Below, piece after piece: positions 34,816-43,424 of a DNA stretch of 64,000 nt. The first letter of the stretch is position 1; each line of letters opens with the position of its first letter. The stretch is taken from the NCBI GenBank assembly GCA_036513315.1, contig DATBZF010000080.1, positions 1 to 64,000 of the forward strand, given 5' to 3'. Under the pieces are notes generated by a model, which saw nothing but the letters and a program-made list of their open reading frames with translations, was not told the origin of the DNA and made no database searches. The position numbers and the translations under genes were made by a program. Source of the stretch: Roseiarcus sp036513315 (GTDB taxonomy: Bacteria; Pseudomonadota; Alphaproteobacteria; Rhizobiales; Beijerinckiaceae).

Positions 34816-35295
34816 TCACCAGAGAGGCGCCACCGCCGCCCCGTCCAGGACTTCCGCCAGCCGCGCCCGCGTCGCCCGGCCTGCGCCCTCGGGCAGCGCG
34901 TCGCGCGCGAAAAACCGCACCTCGGCGATTTCGCGGTCGGGGATATGCGGCCCCGTCTGGCGGAAGCGGCGCACGATATAGACGGCGACATGATCGCGCG
35001 GCGACACCGCCTTGTTGAAGAATATGCCATGCAGGCGCGGCTCTTCCTCCATGACGATATTGCCCTCTTCAGCCAGCTCGCGGGCCAGCGAGGCGAGCAC
35101 TGTCTCGCCGCGCTCGACGCCGCCGCCCGGGAAGTGCCAGCCGGGAACATAGGTGTGGCGGACCAGCAGGACACGGTCCTCGCCGTCGAGCACCATCGCG
35201 CGGACCCCCAGCGTCATCGGCCGCGAGAGGAGAAACCACCAATGAAATACACGCAGGACCTGGCGCTCCCGCATCGTCTTCGGCCTATCGGCCAT
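34816..35295 (-). CDS. Nudix hydrolase
   Basis: A 159-residue protein. The Nudix box spans residues 58-80 with G-x5-E-x7-REL-x-EE, but the glycine of the final E-E-x-G-U is Asn79 (EEGNI). The catalytic Glu residues (Glu73, Glu76, Glu77) are kept, so activity is expected. The N-terminus has a short aromatic/hydrophobic stretch (VLRVFHWWFLLSRPMTLGVRAM). The substrate (nucleoside diphosphate-X type) cannot be told. A GGGAG site precedes the ATG at 35295. Confidence 0.85.
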   Translation of the reverse strand: MADRPKTMRERQVLRVFHWWFLLSRPMTLGVRAMVLDGEDRVLLVRHTYVPGWHFPGGGVERGETVLASLARELAEEGNIVMEEEPRLHGIFFNKAVSPRDHVAVYIVRRFRQTGPHIPDREIAEVRFFARDALPEGAGRATRARLAEVLDGAAVAPLW

Positions 35296-35476
35296 CCCGT
35301 CACTCCCTTGCGCCGATCCCGGCGTTTGCTAGCACGGACCCGGCGGCGTCGGAATGGCGCGCCCGCGGCGGGACAGGGTCGGGGTTGAATCTGTGGCCCG
35401 CTGCCCTTAATGCACTGCCAAGAACTGTTGGCGCATTTTATGCTCGGGCTAGCGCTGAGCGTTTCAAGCGGGGCTC

Positions 35477-36388
35477 ATGGGTTTTACGATCGCGCATCTC
35501 TCCGATCCGCACCTGGGTCCACTGCCAAGCTTTCGCCTGCGCGACTTCACCGCCAAACGGGCGATGGGTTACGTCAACTACAAGCGCGGGCGCGAGCGCC
35601 TGAACGACATGAGCATGCTGAAGCGCCTGGTCGCCGATATGATCAGCCAGAAGCCAGATCATATCGCGATGACCGGCGATGTCGTGAATATCGGCCTGCC
35701 GGCCGAATTCGCGGCGGCGACCGCCTGGATGCATACGCTTGGCGATCCCTTCGACGTGAGTTTCACGCCCGGCAATCACGACGCCTATGCGCATCGCTCG
35801 ATGCCCTATCTCACCGCCGCTCTGGCGCCCTGGACATCAGGCGACGAAAGCGAGGCGCGGGGCGGCGGCGCATTCCCGTTCCTGCGCGTGCGCGGCGATG
35901 TCGCCCTGATCGGCCTTTCCTCGGGCGTGCCGACCGGACCGCTGATGGCGACCGGGCGAATGGGCATGGAGCAAATGGCCCGTTTCGCGCGTTTGCTCGA
36001 CGAGACGCGGGCGCGCGGATTGGCGCGGATCGTCCTCATCCATCATCCCCCGCTGTTGTCGGGGGCGACGACGCTGCGCAATCTGACCGATGCGCGCGAG
36101 TTCGAGGCGATCGTCACGCAGCATGGCGCCGAAGTGATCCTGCATGGCCATAATCACAAACGGTCGGTTGCGCATCTGAAATCCGACGCCGCGATGACGA
36201 CCAACGGCCGCATCCCCGTCATCGGCGTGCCCGCGGCCTCCTCGACATCCAAAGCGTTGCGCCAGCGCGCCGCCTATCATCTGATCCGGCTCGAGCCCGA
36301 GGGCGGCGCCTGGCGGATCTCGGCGCGCGCACGCGGCCTGATGCCAAATGGCGGCGAGATCGGCGAGCGCGAGGAGATCGCGGTTTAG
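35477..36388 (+). CDS. Metallophosphoesterase
   Basis: A 303-residue calcineurin-type phosphoesterase. All five metal/catalytic motifs are visible: HLSDPHLG (about 7-14), TGDVVN, GNHD, HHPP and HGHNHKR. It lacks a signal peptide, so it is cytoplasmic. The class III cyclic-nucleotide phosphodiesterase (CpdA-like) and UDP-diacylglucosamine hydrolase families have related motifs; the sequence alone does not decide the substrate. It stands alone between the Nudix gene and the SDR gene. Confidence 0.88.
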   Translation: MGFTIAHLSDPHLGPLPSFRLRDFTAKRAMGYVNYKRGRERLNDMSMLKRLVADMISQKPDHIAMTGDVVNIGLPAEFAAATAWMHTLGDPFDVSFTPGNHDAYAHRSMPYLTAALAPWTSGDESEARGGGAFPFLRVRGDVALIGLSSGVPTGPLMATGRMGMEQMARFARLLDETRARGLARIVLIHHPPLLSGATTLRNLTDAREFEAIVTQHGAEVILHGHNHKRSVAHLKSDAAMTTNGRIPVIGVPAASSTSKALRQRAAYHLIRLEPEGGAWRISARARGLMPNGGEIGEREEIAV

Positions 36389-36524
36389 CGCTGTTTGCGT
36401 CATGGAGCGTGAACCGCGCGGGACCTTGCAATGGGGACGCTGCGTCGCCAGTTTCCCGTGATCGGCGCACGGCGCCTATCGACGATATCCGTCCAGAATA
36501 TCTATCAACGAGAGGAGCGCAGCC

Positions 36525-37370
36525 GTGACGCAGCAGGACAAGCCGGTTTGGTTCATCACCGGCTGCTCGACCGGCTTTGGCCGGGAACTCGCGCGCGCGA
36601 CGCTGGAGCGCGGCTATCGCACCGTCGTCACCGCGCGTAACGCCGCCGATGTCGCCGATCTCGCGCAAGGCCATGAGACGCGCGCGCTGATCCAGGCGCT
36701 CGATGTCACCAGGCCCGACCAGATCGCCGCCAGCATCGCGGCGGCCGAAGCGAAATTCGGCCGGATCGACGTGCTGGTGAACAATGCGGGCATCGGCTAT
36801 TTCGCGGCGATCGAGGAAAGCGACGACAGTGAAGTCCGGCGCATGTTCGAGATCAATTTCTGGGGGCTCGCCAATATGACCCGCGCGGCGCTGCCCGGCA
36901 TGCGCCAACGGCGATCGGGCCATATCGTCAATATTTCCTCGATGGGCGGCGTGCGCGGCGCGCCGGCGGTCGGCTATTACAACGCCACCAAATTCGCCCT
37001 CGAAGGGTTTTCAGAAGCGCTGGCGCAGGAGACCGCACCGCTTGGCGTCAAGGTGCTGATTGTCGAGCCGAGCGGCTTTCGCACCGATTGGGCGGGCCGC
37101 TCCGCCAATGAAACGCCTAATCCGATCGCCGACTATGATTCCACCGCCGGCGCGCGGGCGCGCATGATCCGCGGTTACAGCGGCAAGCAGCCGGGCGACC
37201 CGGTCCGCGCCGCCGCCGCCATCATCAAGGCGGTCGAAGCGCCGGACGCGCCGCTGCGCCTGATGCTCGGCAAGGCGGCGCTCGCCGCCGGGCGCGGCAA
37301 GGTCGAGGCGCTGGCCAAGGATTTCGAATCCTGGGCGGATGTCACCGAAGGGGCCGATTTTCCGGGCTAA
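36525..37370 (+). CDS. Short-chain dehydrogenase/reductase
   Basis: A 281-residue classical SDR with a GTG start at 36525 behind AGAGGAGCG. The cofactor loop is TGCSTGFG, followed by VLVNNAGIG, a Ser in NISSMGG and the catalytic YYNATK. The ALDVTRPDQ segment suggests NADP-type binding is possible. The family resembles SDRs annotated as retinol dehydrogenase-like oxidoreductases; the substrate is unknown. It ends convergently, overlapping the next minus-strand gene by four bases. Confidence 0.88.
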   Translation: MTQQDKPVWFITGCSTGFGRELARATLERGYRTVVTARNAADVADLAQGHETRALIQALDVTRPDQIAASIAAAEAKFGRIDVLVNNAGIGYFAAIEESDDSEVRRMFEINFWGLANMTRAALPGMRQRRSGHIVNISSMGGVRGAPAVGYYNATKFALEGFSEALAQETAPLGVKVLIVEPSGFRTDWAGRSANETPNPIADYDSTAGARARMIRGYSGKQPGDPVRAAAAIIKAVEAPDAPLRLMLGKAALAAGRGKVEALAKDFESWADVTEGADFPG

Positions 37371-38095
37371 AACGACGGCGCACCGAACCAGCCGGTCCAG
37401 AGGGCGCGTCCCCAGGCTGCCCAGGCCGCATAGGCGCCGAGGCCGACTAGCAGGCAGAAGGTCATCGAGCCAAGCACCAGCAGTAAGAAGCTGAAAAGGT
37501 CGGCGGCGCGGCTCACCCAGGAGCGGCGCGCCGCCGGCGTGTCGGCAATGGCGTCGCTCATCTCGGCATCGCTGGGCGTCTCGTCCGCCGACCGCTTGCC
37601 TTCCTCGGCCGCTCTGGCGAGGCCGGCGGCGCGCGCGCGGCTCCGGCCCGGCGTCGGCGCGCCCTCTTTGCTGCGCCAATCCGAGGCGAGCGCGCGCTCG
37701 CGCTCGACCAGCCGGCGCCCGATGTAATTGGTGATCGCGGCGACCACCCGGTCGATCCGTTCGGTCTCGGCGATCAGCACCCGCCCGTGCCTGGTATCCT
37801 GCAAAAAGCGATAGGTGCGCCGGTCGTGCGCCATTTCGACGAAGCCGATCATGTCGATGAACAGGCGCGGCCGCTCGCCATAGGCGATGCCGACGTCGAA
37901 CAGATCGACGCCGTTCGGCGCCTGGTCAAGCACCGGGCGCACCGCCTCTTCGACCAATTGGAGGCGGGCGATTTCCGTCTCTCTGAGATCGGCGACCGCC
38001 TGGTTTTGTTCGGCGCCCTCGATTCGTGCGCGCCGGATCGCCGCCGTCAGGCTGGGCGGGACGCTTTTGAGATGATCGGCCTTCTTTTCGTCCAT
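37367..38095 (-). CDS. Conserved unknown protein with C-terminal membrane helices
   Basis: A 242-residue protein. The N-terminal ~135 residues form a soluble domain with PNGVDLFDVGIAYGERPRLF, IDMIGFVEMAHD and IAETERIDRVVAAITNYIG. An Arg/Ala-rich linker (about 145-190) leads to one or two C-terminal membrane helices (about 200-235). I believe it is a conserved rhizobial protein but cannot name a family. It could tether a cytoplasmic domain to the inner membrane. It has no operon partners. Confidence 0.75.
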   Translation of the reverse strand: MDEKKADHLKSVPPSLTAAIRRARIEGAEQNQAVADLRETEIARLQLVEEAVRPVLDQAPNGVDLFDVGIAYGERPRLFIDMIGFVEMAHDRRTYRFLQDTRHGRVLIAETERIDRVVAAITNYIGRRLVERERALASDWRSKEGAPTPGRSRARAAGLARAAEEGKRSADETPSDAEMSDAIADTPAARRSWVSRAADLFSFLLLVLGSMTFCLLVGLGAYAAWAAWGRALWTGWFGAPSF

Positions 38096-38255
38096 GCGCC
38101 GCCTGTGGGGTCGGAGGTAACGATATGTTTACCAGTTTGGCGGGCGCGTAAAGCCCCGCCGCCGCGTTCCATCAGCCGATTGTTGGCGGCGTCGATTAGC
38201 TGATATGAATTGGCGGAAAATTCGACGCTTTCAGCACTGACGGGGTTTTTCAGGC

Positions 38256-39173
38256 ATGACGATTGCGCGACTGCTCGATATCGGAACCGAGGCGGCGGCG
38301 GCGTTGGCCGACAAAAGGCCGGTGGTCGCCCTGGAATCGACGATCATCACCCATGGCATGCCGTTTCCCCAGAATCTGGAAACCGCGACCATGCTGGAGG
38401 CGACAGTGCGCGCCAATGGCGCGGTTCCGGCGACCGTCGCGGTCGTCGAAGGACGCCTGAAGGCGGGGCTCGACGCGGCGACGCTGGAGCGCCTCGCGCG
38501 CCTGTCCGGCGGCGTCGTCAAGGCGTCGCGGCGCGATCTTGCCGCCGTCGCCGCGCGCGGCGGCACGGCGGGGACGACGGTGGCGGCGACGATGTATGTG
38601 GCGGCGCTGGCGGGCATCGAGATTTTCGCGACCGGCGGCATCGGCGGGGTGCATCGCGGGGCCGAGGAGACGTTCGACATTTCCGCCGATCTCATCGAGC
38701 TCTCCCGCACCAAAGTCGCCGTCGTCTGCGCCGGCGCCAAATCGATCCTCGATATCGCCAAAACGCTTGAGTTCCTGGAATCTCAGGGCGTGCCGGTGAT
38801 CGGCTATCGCTGCGACGAATTCCCGGCGTTTTTCGCGCGCTCGAGCGGCGTCAGGCTCGACCATCGCTGCGACGGCGCCCACGATGTCGCGCGGATGGTC
38901 CGCCTGCAGCACGAAATCGGCCCGGGCGGCCTGCTGATCGCCAATCCGATCCCCGAATCGCATGCGCTCGACGCCGCTTCGATCGAGGCGCGCATCAATG
39001 AGGCGGTGGTTGAGGCCAAGGCGCAGGGCGTCGGCCAGAAGGAGGTGACGCCCTTCCTGCTCAGGCGCATCGTCGAACTGACTGACGGGCGCAGCCTCGA
39101 GGCCAATATGGCTTTGGTCAAGAACAATGCCGTGCTCGCCGCGCAGGTGGCGGTCGAGCTGACGCGCCTGTAG
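38256..39173 (+). CDS. psuG: Pseudouridine-5'-phosphate glycosidase
   Basis: A 305-residue PsuG (Indigoidine synthase A-like fold) that splits pseudouridine 5'-phosphate into uracil and ribose 5-phosphate. Family motifs are VALESTIITHGMPFPQNLE, the lysine region VVKASRRDL, GGTAGTTVAATM, FATGGIGGVHRGAEETFDIS and CAGAKSILDI. The length is normal. The kinase PsuK follows three bases after the stop. Together they recycle pseudouridine released from RNA. Confidence 0.95.
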   Translation: MTIARLLDIGTEAAAALADKRPVVALESTIITHGMPFPQNLETATMLEATVRANGAVPATVAVVEGRLKAGLDAATLERLARLSGGVVKASRRDLAAVAARGGTAGTTVAATMYVAALAGIEIFATGGIGGVHRGAEETFDISADLIELSRTKVAVVCAGAKSILDIAKTLEFLESQGVPVIGYRCDEFPAFFARSSGVRLDHRCDGAHDVARMVRLQHEIGPGGLLIANPIPESHALDAASIEARINEAVVEAKAQGVGQKEVTPFLLRRIVELTDGRSLEANMALVKNNAVLAAQVAVELTRL

Positions 39174-39176
39174 CCG

Positions 39177-40064
39177 GTGGCGCGCGACAGAGGAATTCTC
39201 GTTATCGGCGACGTGATGATCGATCTGCTGGTGCGCCCGGAAGGGCCGCTGGCGGTGGGGACGGACCGCCGCGCCTCGATCGTCGCGCGGCCCGGCGGCT
39301 CGGCGGCCAACCAGGCGGCGTGGCTCGCCCGTTTCGGCGTGGCCGTCGCCTTGGTCGGCCGCATCGGGGCGTGCGATCACGCCGAGCAGACCGCGGCGTT
39401 CCGCGCAAGCGGCGTCGAGCCTCATCTGGCCGCCGATTCTGAGCGCGAGAGCGGCCGCCTGATCGCGATTATCGATCCCTCAGGCGAGCGCAGCTTCCTC
39501 ACCGACCGCGGCGCCAATGACGGGCTCTGCGAAGAGGACATTCCCAACGGCCTGATCGCCGGCGCCGACCTCATTCACCTTTCCGGCTATTCCTTCGTCG
39601 CTGCTTCGCCGCGCAGCGCAGTACGACAAGTCATCGCGCGCGCGGGCGCTGTTCCCGTCAGCGTCGATCCGGCCTCGGCGGAGTTCTTGCGCGAAATGGG
39701 CCCGGCGAATTTTCTCGCCTGGACGCGCGGCGCGCAGATCTGCTTTCCCAACAGCGACGAAGCAGCGATCCTGACCGGAACCGACGACCGTTCTGAACAG
39801 CTCGCCGTTCTGGCGCAGCACTATCCGTTGGTCGTCGTCAAACGCGGCGCGGAAGGATGCGAGGCGGCGGCGGGCGCCGAGCGCTGGCGCGTTCCGGCGC
39901 CCGCCGTCGAGGCGATCGACACGACCGGCGCCGGCGACGCTTTCGTCGCCGGGTTTCTCGCCGCCAGGCTCGCGGGCGCTGGAATCGAGGAATGCCTGGC
40001 GCGGGCGGCGCGGGCAGGGGCCGAGGCGACGCTGTTCATTGGCGGCCGTCCCCAGCCGAGGTGA
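39177..40064 (+). CDS. psuK: Pseudouridine kinase, PfkB family
   Basis: A 295-residue PfkB-type sugar kinase with a GTG start at 39177. Motifs are GDVMIDLLV at the start, PGGSAANQAAWLARFG (substrate glycine motif) and the C-terminal signature DTTGAGDAFVAGFLA with the catalytic Asp. Position directly behind psuG makes pseudouridine the likely substrate, supplying pseudouridine 5'-phosphate. It could in principle phosphorylate another sugar or nucleoside. Confidence 0.9.
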   Translation: MARDRGILVIGDVMIDLLVRPEGPLAVGTDRRASIVARPGGSAANQAAWLARFGVAVALVGRIGACDHAEQTAAFRASGVEPHLAADSERESGRLIAIIDPSGERSFLTDRGANDGLCEEDIPNGLIAGADLIHLSGYSFVAASPRSAVRQVIARAGAVPVSVDPASAEFLREMGPANFLAWTRGAQICFPNSDEAAILTGTDDRSEQLAVLAQHYPLVVVKRGAEGCEAAAGAERWRVPAPAVEAIDTTGAGDAFVAGFLAARLAGAGIEECLARAARAGAEATLFIGGRPQPR

Positions 40065-40162
40065 TGTTTGCGCAAATGCAAACGCGCGTCGGCCTGGAGA
40101 TGTGGACGTTTCGCGGGGGCGGGACCAAGTATCGACCAACAGGCACTTAAGGAAATCACGTC

Positions 40163-41071
40163 ATGTCCATCCGCCCCGTCAAACGCATAGCCCAATCGAC
40201 GCCGACCATGGAAGGCGCCGGCGTCAAGCTGCGCCGTGTCTTCGGATTCGGCGACCCCTCCGAATTCGACCCGTTCCTGATGATGGACGATTTCCGCGGC
40301 GACAAGCCGAGCGATTATATGGCCGGCTTTCCCTGGCATCCCCATCGCGGCATCGAGACGATCACCTATGTGCTGGCGGGAACCGTCGATCACGGCGACA
40401 GCCTCGGCAATCGCGGCGCGCTCGGCGCGGGCGACGTGCAATGGATGACGGCCGGCAGCGGCATTCTCCATCAGGAAATGCCGAAGGGCGATTCGCAGGG
40501 CCGTATGCATGGCTTCCAGCTCTGGGCCAACCTGCCGTCGTCGCTCAAAATGACCAATCCGCGCTACCAGGACATTCCCGGCCTCGCCATTCCCGAAGTC
40601 GTCGACGATGACGGAACCAGCGTCAAAGTGATCTGCGGCGATTTCTGGGGCAAGCGCGGGCCGGTCGACGGCATCGCCGCCGAGCCGCGCTATCTCGACG
40701 TCTGGGTGCCGCCAAACAAGCGCAAGACGTTGCCGGTTGAAACCTATCGGCAGGCTTTCGCCTATGTGTTCGAGGGCTCCGGCTCGTTCTCCGGCGCCTC
40801 CGAGCCATTCGGGGTGCTGCATGAGAAAGAGGTCGACGGCGAAGAACTGTTGGTGCGCGCCCGCGTCAGCAATCGCCATCTCGTCGTCTTCGACAGCGGC
40901 GATGAAGTAACGGTTCAGGCCGGCGAACAGGGCATCCGCTTCCTGCTGGTCTCCGGCCGGCCGATCAAGGAGCCGGTCGCCTGGCACGGCCCGATCGTGA
41001 TGAACACGCAGGCCGAGATCAGGCAAGCGGTCGCCGAACTCGGCAACGGCACCTTCATCAAGCACGGGTGA
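40163..41071 (+). CDS. Pirin family protein
   Basis: A 302-residue bicupin of the pirin family. The N-terminal cupin carries the metal-binding set HPHRGIETITYVLAG, then VDHGDSLGN, and the later His and Glu in GILHQEMP. The C-terminal pirin domain has YLDVWVPPNKRKTLPVE and GIRFLLVSGRPIKEPVAWHG. Bacterial pirins can act as quercetin 2,3-dioxygenases or modulate metabolic enzymes; the role here is unknown. An AAGGAAA ribosome site precedes the ATG. Confidence 0.92.
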   Translation: MSIRPVKRIAQSTPTMEGAGVKLRRVFGFGDPSEFDPFLMMDDFRGDKPSDYMAGFPWHPHRGIETITYVLAGTVDHGDSLGNRGALGAGDVQWMTAGSGILHQEMPKGDSQGRMHGFQLWANLPSSLKMTNPRYQDIPGLAIPEVVDDDGTSVKVICGDFWGKRGPVDGIAAEPRYLDVWVPPNKRKTLPVETYRQAFAYVFEGSGSFSGASEPFGVLHEKEVDGEELLVRARVSNRHLVVFDSGDEVTVQAGEQGIRFLLVSGRPIKEPVAWHGPIVMNTQAEIRQAVAELGNGTFIKHG

Positions 41072-41126
41072 TTGGGAACAGGGGCGATCCGCCTGCCGCC
41101 GCCGGAGGGTTGTTCGCATTGCGAGC

Positions 41127-41146
41127 GTTCGCGACGCGTCGCGAAC
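41127..41146. promoter_or_regulatory. 20-base perfect palindrome upstream of the araC-type gene
   Basis: GTTCGCGACG is followed directly by its reverse complement. It lies 115 bases before the AraC-type start and 56 bases after the pirin stop. There is no T run, so it is not a terminator. It may be an operator or a small hairpin. GTTCGC half-sites recur just upstream (41112-41117). Confidence 0.45.
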
Positions 41147-41260
41147 ACTCTCGCCGCCGCCGCTAATTTCCGCTAGCTTGGCTTTCAAGCGTTCCCCGCG
41201 GCGGCCCTTGCTGTCGCGCCGGGCTGCGCGCAATCCCGATTCAAGTCGGGGAGGAGAGGC

Positions 41261-42169
41261 ATGGGAGCGGCGCGCGCGTTCGGCGTCAACGAGACGCATG
41301 GGATACTCTGGCGCGAGACCAATCGGTTGCGCGCTTCGAGCGACGGCGCCGGCTGGACTTCGCTTTACGCCTCGGCGCAGCGCGAGGCGCCCTATCAGGC
41401 CTCCTATGGCGCCGTTCCCGATCACCTCGTCATCCTGCATCTCGATGGGCCTGTCGGGGTCAGCCGCTATCTCGGCAAAGGCCAGGCGCGACGCGCGATT
41501 CCGCCGGGCGGTCTGTTCATCCTGCCGGGCGGCGTCGATTTCGGCGTGCGGCTGGAGGGCAAGCTCGAGAGCCTGCATGTCTATATCCGCGATAGCGTGC
41601 TGCGCGAAGTCGCCAGCGATTTGTTCGGCGCCAGAGCGGACGCGATGAAGCTGGCGCCGCGTCTTGGCGATCAGGACCCTTTGATCGAACGCCTGGCGCT
41701 CAACATTCGCGACGCTTTGGGCGATCCGGATCCAAGCGCCTCGGTCTATGTCGATTATCTCTCGCGCGCGCTCGGCGCCCATCTGCTGCGCGCGCATTCG
41801 AGCTACAATGGCAGAGCGAGCGAACCGCGCGCCCCGGGGGCGTTGACGCGCGCGCAACTCGATCGCGTCGTCGATTGCATGGACGCCAACCTGACCGACA
41901 CGCTGACCCTTGCGGATCTGGCTTCCGCCGCTGGCCTCAGCCCGACGCATTTCGCACGACGCTTCAAGGCGACGACCGGCGCCGCGCCGCATCAGCATGT
42001 GATGCGCCTTCGTCTCCAGCGCGCCCAGAGGCTCTTACGCGAAACGCCTCGTTCGATCGCGCAAGTCGCCTTCGAATGCGGCTTTGCGCATCAGGGACAT
42101 TTGACGCGGGTTTTCACCAGGCTCGCGGGCATAACGCCCGCGGCCTTCCGGCGCGCGGCGCATTCCTGA
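41261..42169 (+). CDS. AraC family transcriptional regulator
   Basis: A 302-residue regulator. The N-terminal ~180 residues form a cupin-like sensing domain (PYQASYGAVPDHLVILHL, PPGGLFILPGGVDFGV). The C-terminal ~100 residues carry two HTH motifs (TLADLASAAGLSPTHFARRF; RSIAQVAFECGFAHQGHLTR) and end TRLAGITPAAFRR. GGGGAGGAGAGG is a strong ribosome site. It is immediately upstream of, and co-directed with, the hydroxyquinol/transport cluster, so it is the likely activator of those genes, responding to the imported aromatic or an intermediate. Confidence 0.92.
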   Translation: MGAARAFGVNETHGILWRETNRLRASSDGAGWTSLYASAQREAPYQASYGAVPDHLVILHLDGPVGVSRYLGKGQARRAIPPGGLFILPGGVDFGVRLEGKLESLHVYIRDSVLREVASDLFGARADAMKLAPRLGDQDPLIERLALNIRDALGDPDPSASVYVDYLSRALGAHLLRAHSSYNGRASEPRAPGALTRAQLDRVVDCMDANLTDTLTLADLASAAGLSPTHFARRFKATTGAAPHQHVMRLRLQRAQRLLRETPRSIAQVAFECGFAHQGHLTRVFTRLAGITPAAFRRAAHS

Positions 42170-42326
42170 TCGTGTCGCGCGTTTCGTGCAAGAAGACGAT
42201 GGGAACGTGCATGACGCAACGCCCGCAGCGCTGCATTATCCGGGAACGTAAACGGCGATCCGCGGAAAGCTGGGCGGCGATGCGTTCAAGCGGGGATATT
42301 TGCAGCAGGCTATCGGCGACCGTCTG

Positions 42327-43391
42327 ATGGAAAATTTCGTCTATAACGCCCATCCTGCCCGAATCGTTTTCGGCTTCGGCACGCTGGCGCAGGTCGTCGA
42401 CGAAGTGCGAGGGATCGGCAGGCGCGCGATCGTGCTGTCGACGCCGCAACAGATCGACCAGGCGCGCCATCTCGCCGCGACGCTCGGCGACCTCAGCGTC
42501 GGAATATTCACTGAGGCGGCGATGCATACGCCGGTCGACGTCACCGCCCGCGCGCTGAAGACTGTTGAAGAACTTGGCGCCGATTGCACCGTCGCGCTTG
42601 GCGGCGGTTCGACGACCGGGCTCGGCAAGGCGATCGCGTTGCGCACCGACTTGCCGCAGATCGTGATCCCGACCACCTATGCCGGCTCGGAGATGACGCC
42701 AATACTCGGCGAAACCGAGAATGGCGCGAAGAAGACGATCCGCAATGCGAAAGTCCTGCCGGAAGTCGTCATCTATGACGTCGATCTGACCATGTCGTTG
42801 CCCGCCTCTCTGTCGGCGAGCAGCGGCATGAATGCGATCGCCCATTCGGTCGAGGCGCTCTATGCGCAGGACGCCAATCCGATCATCAGCCTGATGGCCT
42901 GCGAGGGCATCGCGGCTTTGGCGAAGGCTTTGCCGACGCTTTTCGAGAGACCGGGGGATCGCAACGCGCGCTGGCAGGCGCTTTACGGCGCCTGGCTCAG
43001 CGGAACCTGCCTCGGCGCGGTCGGCATGGGCCTGCATCATAAACTCTGCCACACTTTGGGCGGCGCCTTCGATCTGCCGCATGCCGAGACCCATACGATC
43101 GTGCTGCCGCATGCGCTCGCGTATAATGCGCGCGCGATCCAGCCGGCGATGGCGCGCATCGCCGCTGCGCTCGGTGCACAAGACGCAGCGATGGGTCTTT
43201 ACGATCTGGCTGGGCGCATCGGCGCCAAGCGCGCGCTCAAAGACATCGGCATGCCGGAGGTCGGTGTCGAACGCGCGGCCGAAATGGCGCTCGCCAATCC
43301 CTATTGGAACCCGCGGCCGCTGGACCATGAGGCGATCAGGCGACTGATCGCGCGCGCCTGGTCCGGCGCGCCGCCGGATCCGGCGATCTGA
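42327..43391 (+). CDS. Maleylacetate reductase
   Basis: A 354-residue iron-type alcohol dehydrogenase family enzyme reducing maleylacetate to 3-oxoadipate with NAD(P)H. I chose the ATG at 42327 (MENFVYNAHPARIVFG), the family N-terminus, over the TTG at 42300. Motifs are GGGSTTGLGKAIAL, IVIPTTYAGSEMTPI and GLHHKLCHTLGGAFDLPHAE, with His ligands typical of maleylacetate reductases. The ring-cleavage enzyme that makes its substrate is encoded at 48410, at the other end of the transporter genes. Confidence 0.93.
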   Translation: MENFVYNAHPARIVFGFGTLAQVVDEVRGIGRRAIVLSTPQQIDQARHLAATLGDLSVGIFTEAAMHTPVDVTARALKTVEELGADCTVALGGGSTTGLGKAIALRTDLPQIVIPTTYAGSEMTPILGETENGAKKTIRNAKVLPEVVIYDVDLTMSLPASLSASSGMNAIAHSVEALYAQDANPIISLMACEGIAALAKALPTLFERPGDRNARWQALYGAWLSGTCLGAVGMGLHHKLCHTLGGAFDLPHAETHTIVLPHALAYNARAIQPAMARIAAALGAQDAAMGLYDLAGRIGAKRALKDIGMPEVGVERAAEMALANPYWNPRPLDHEAIRRLIARAWSGAPPDPAI

Positions 43392-43424
43392 ATGGACGAC
43401 AAAAACGAAAACAGGAGGAAGCAA

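Noticed and set aside
39821..41998. 725-codon minus-strand frame across psuK, pirin and the AraC gene
   Set aside because: It spans three real genes and an intergenic gap and has no family motif.
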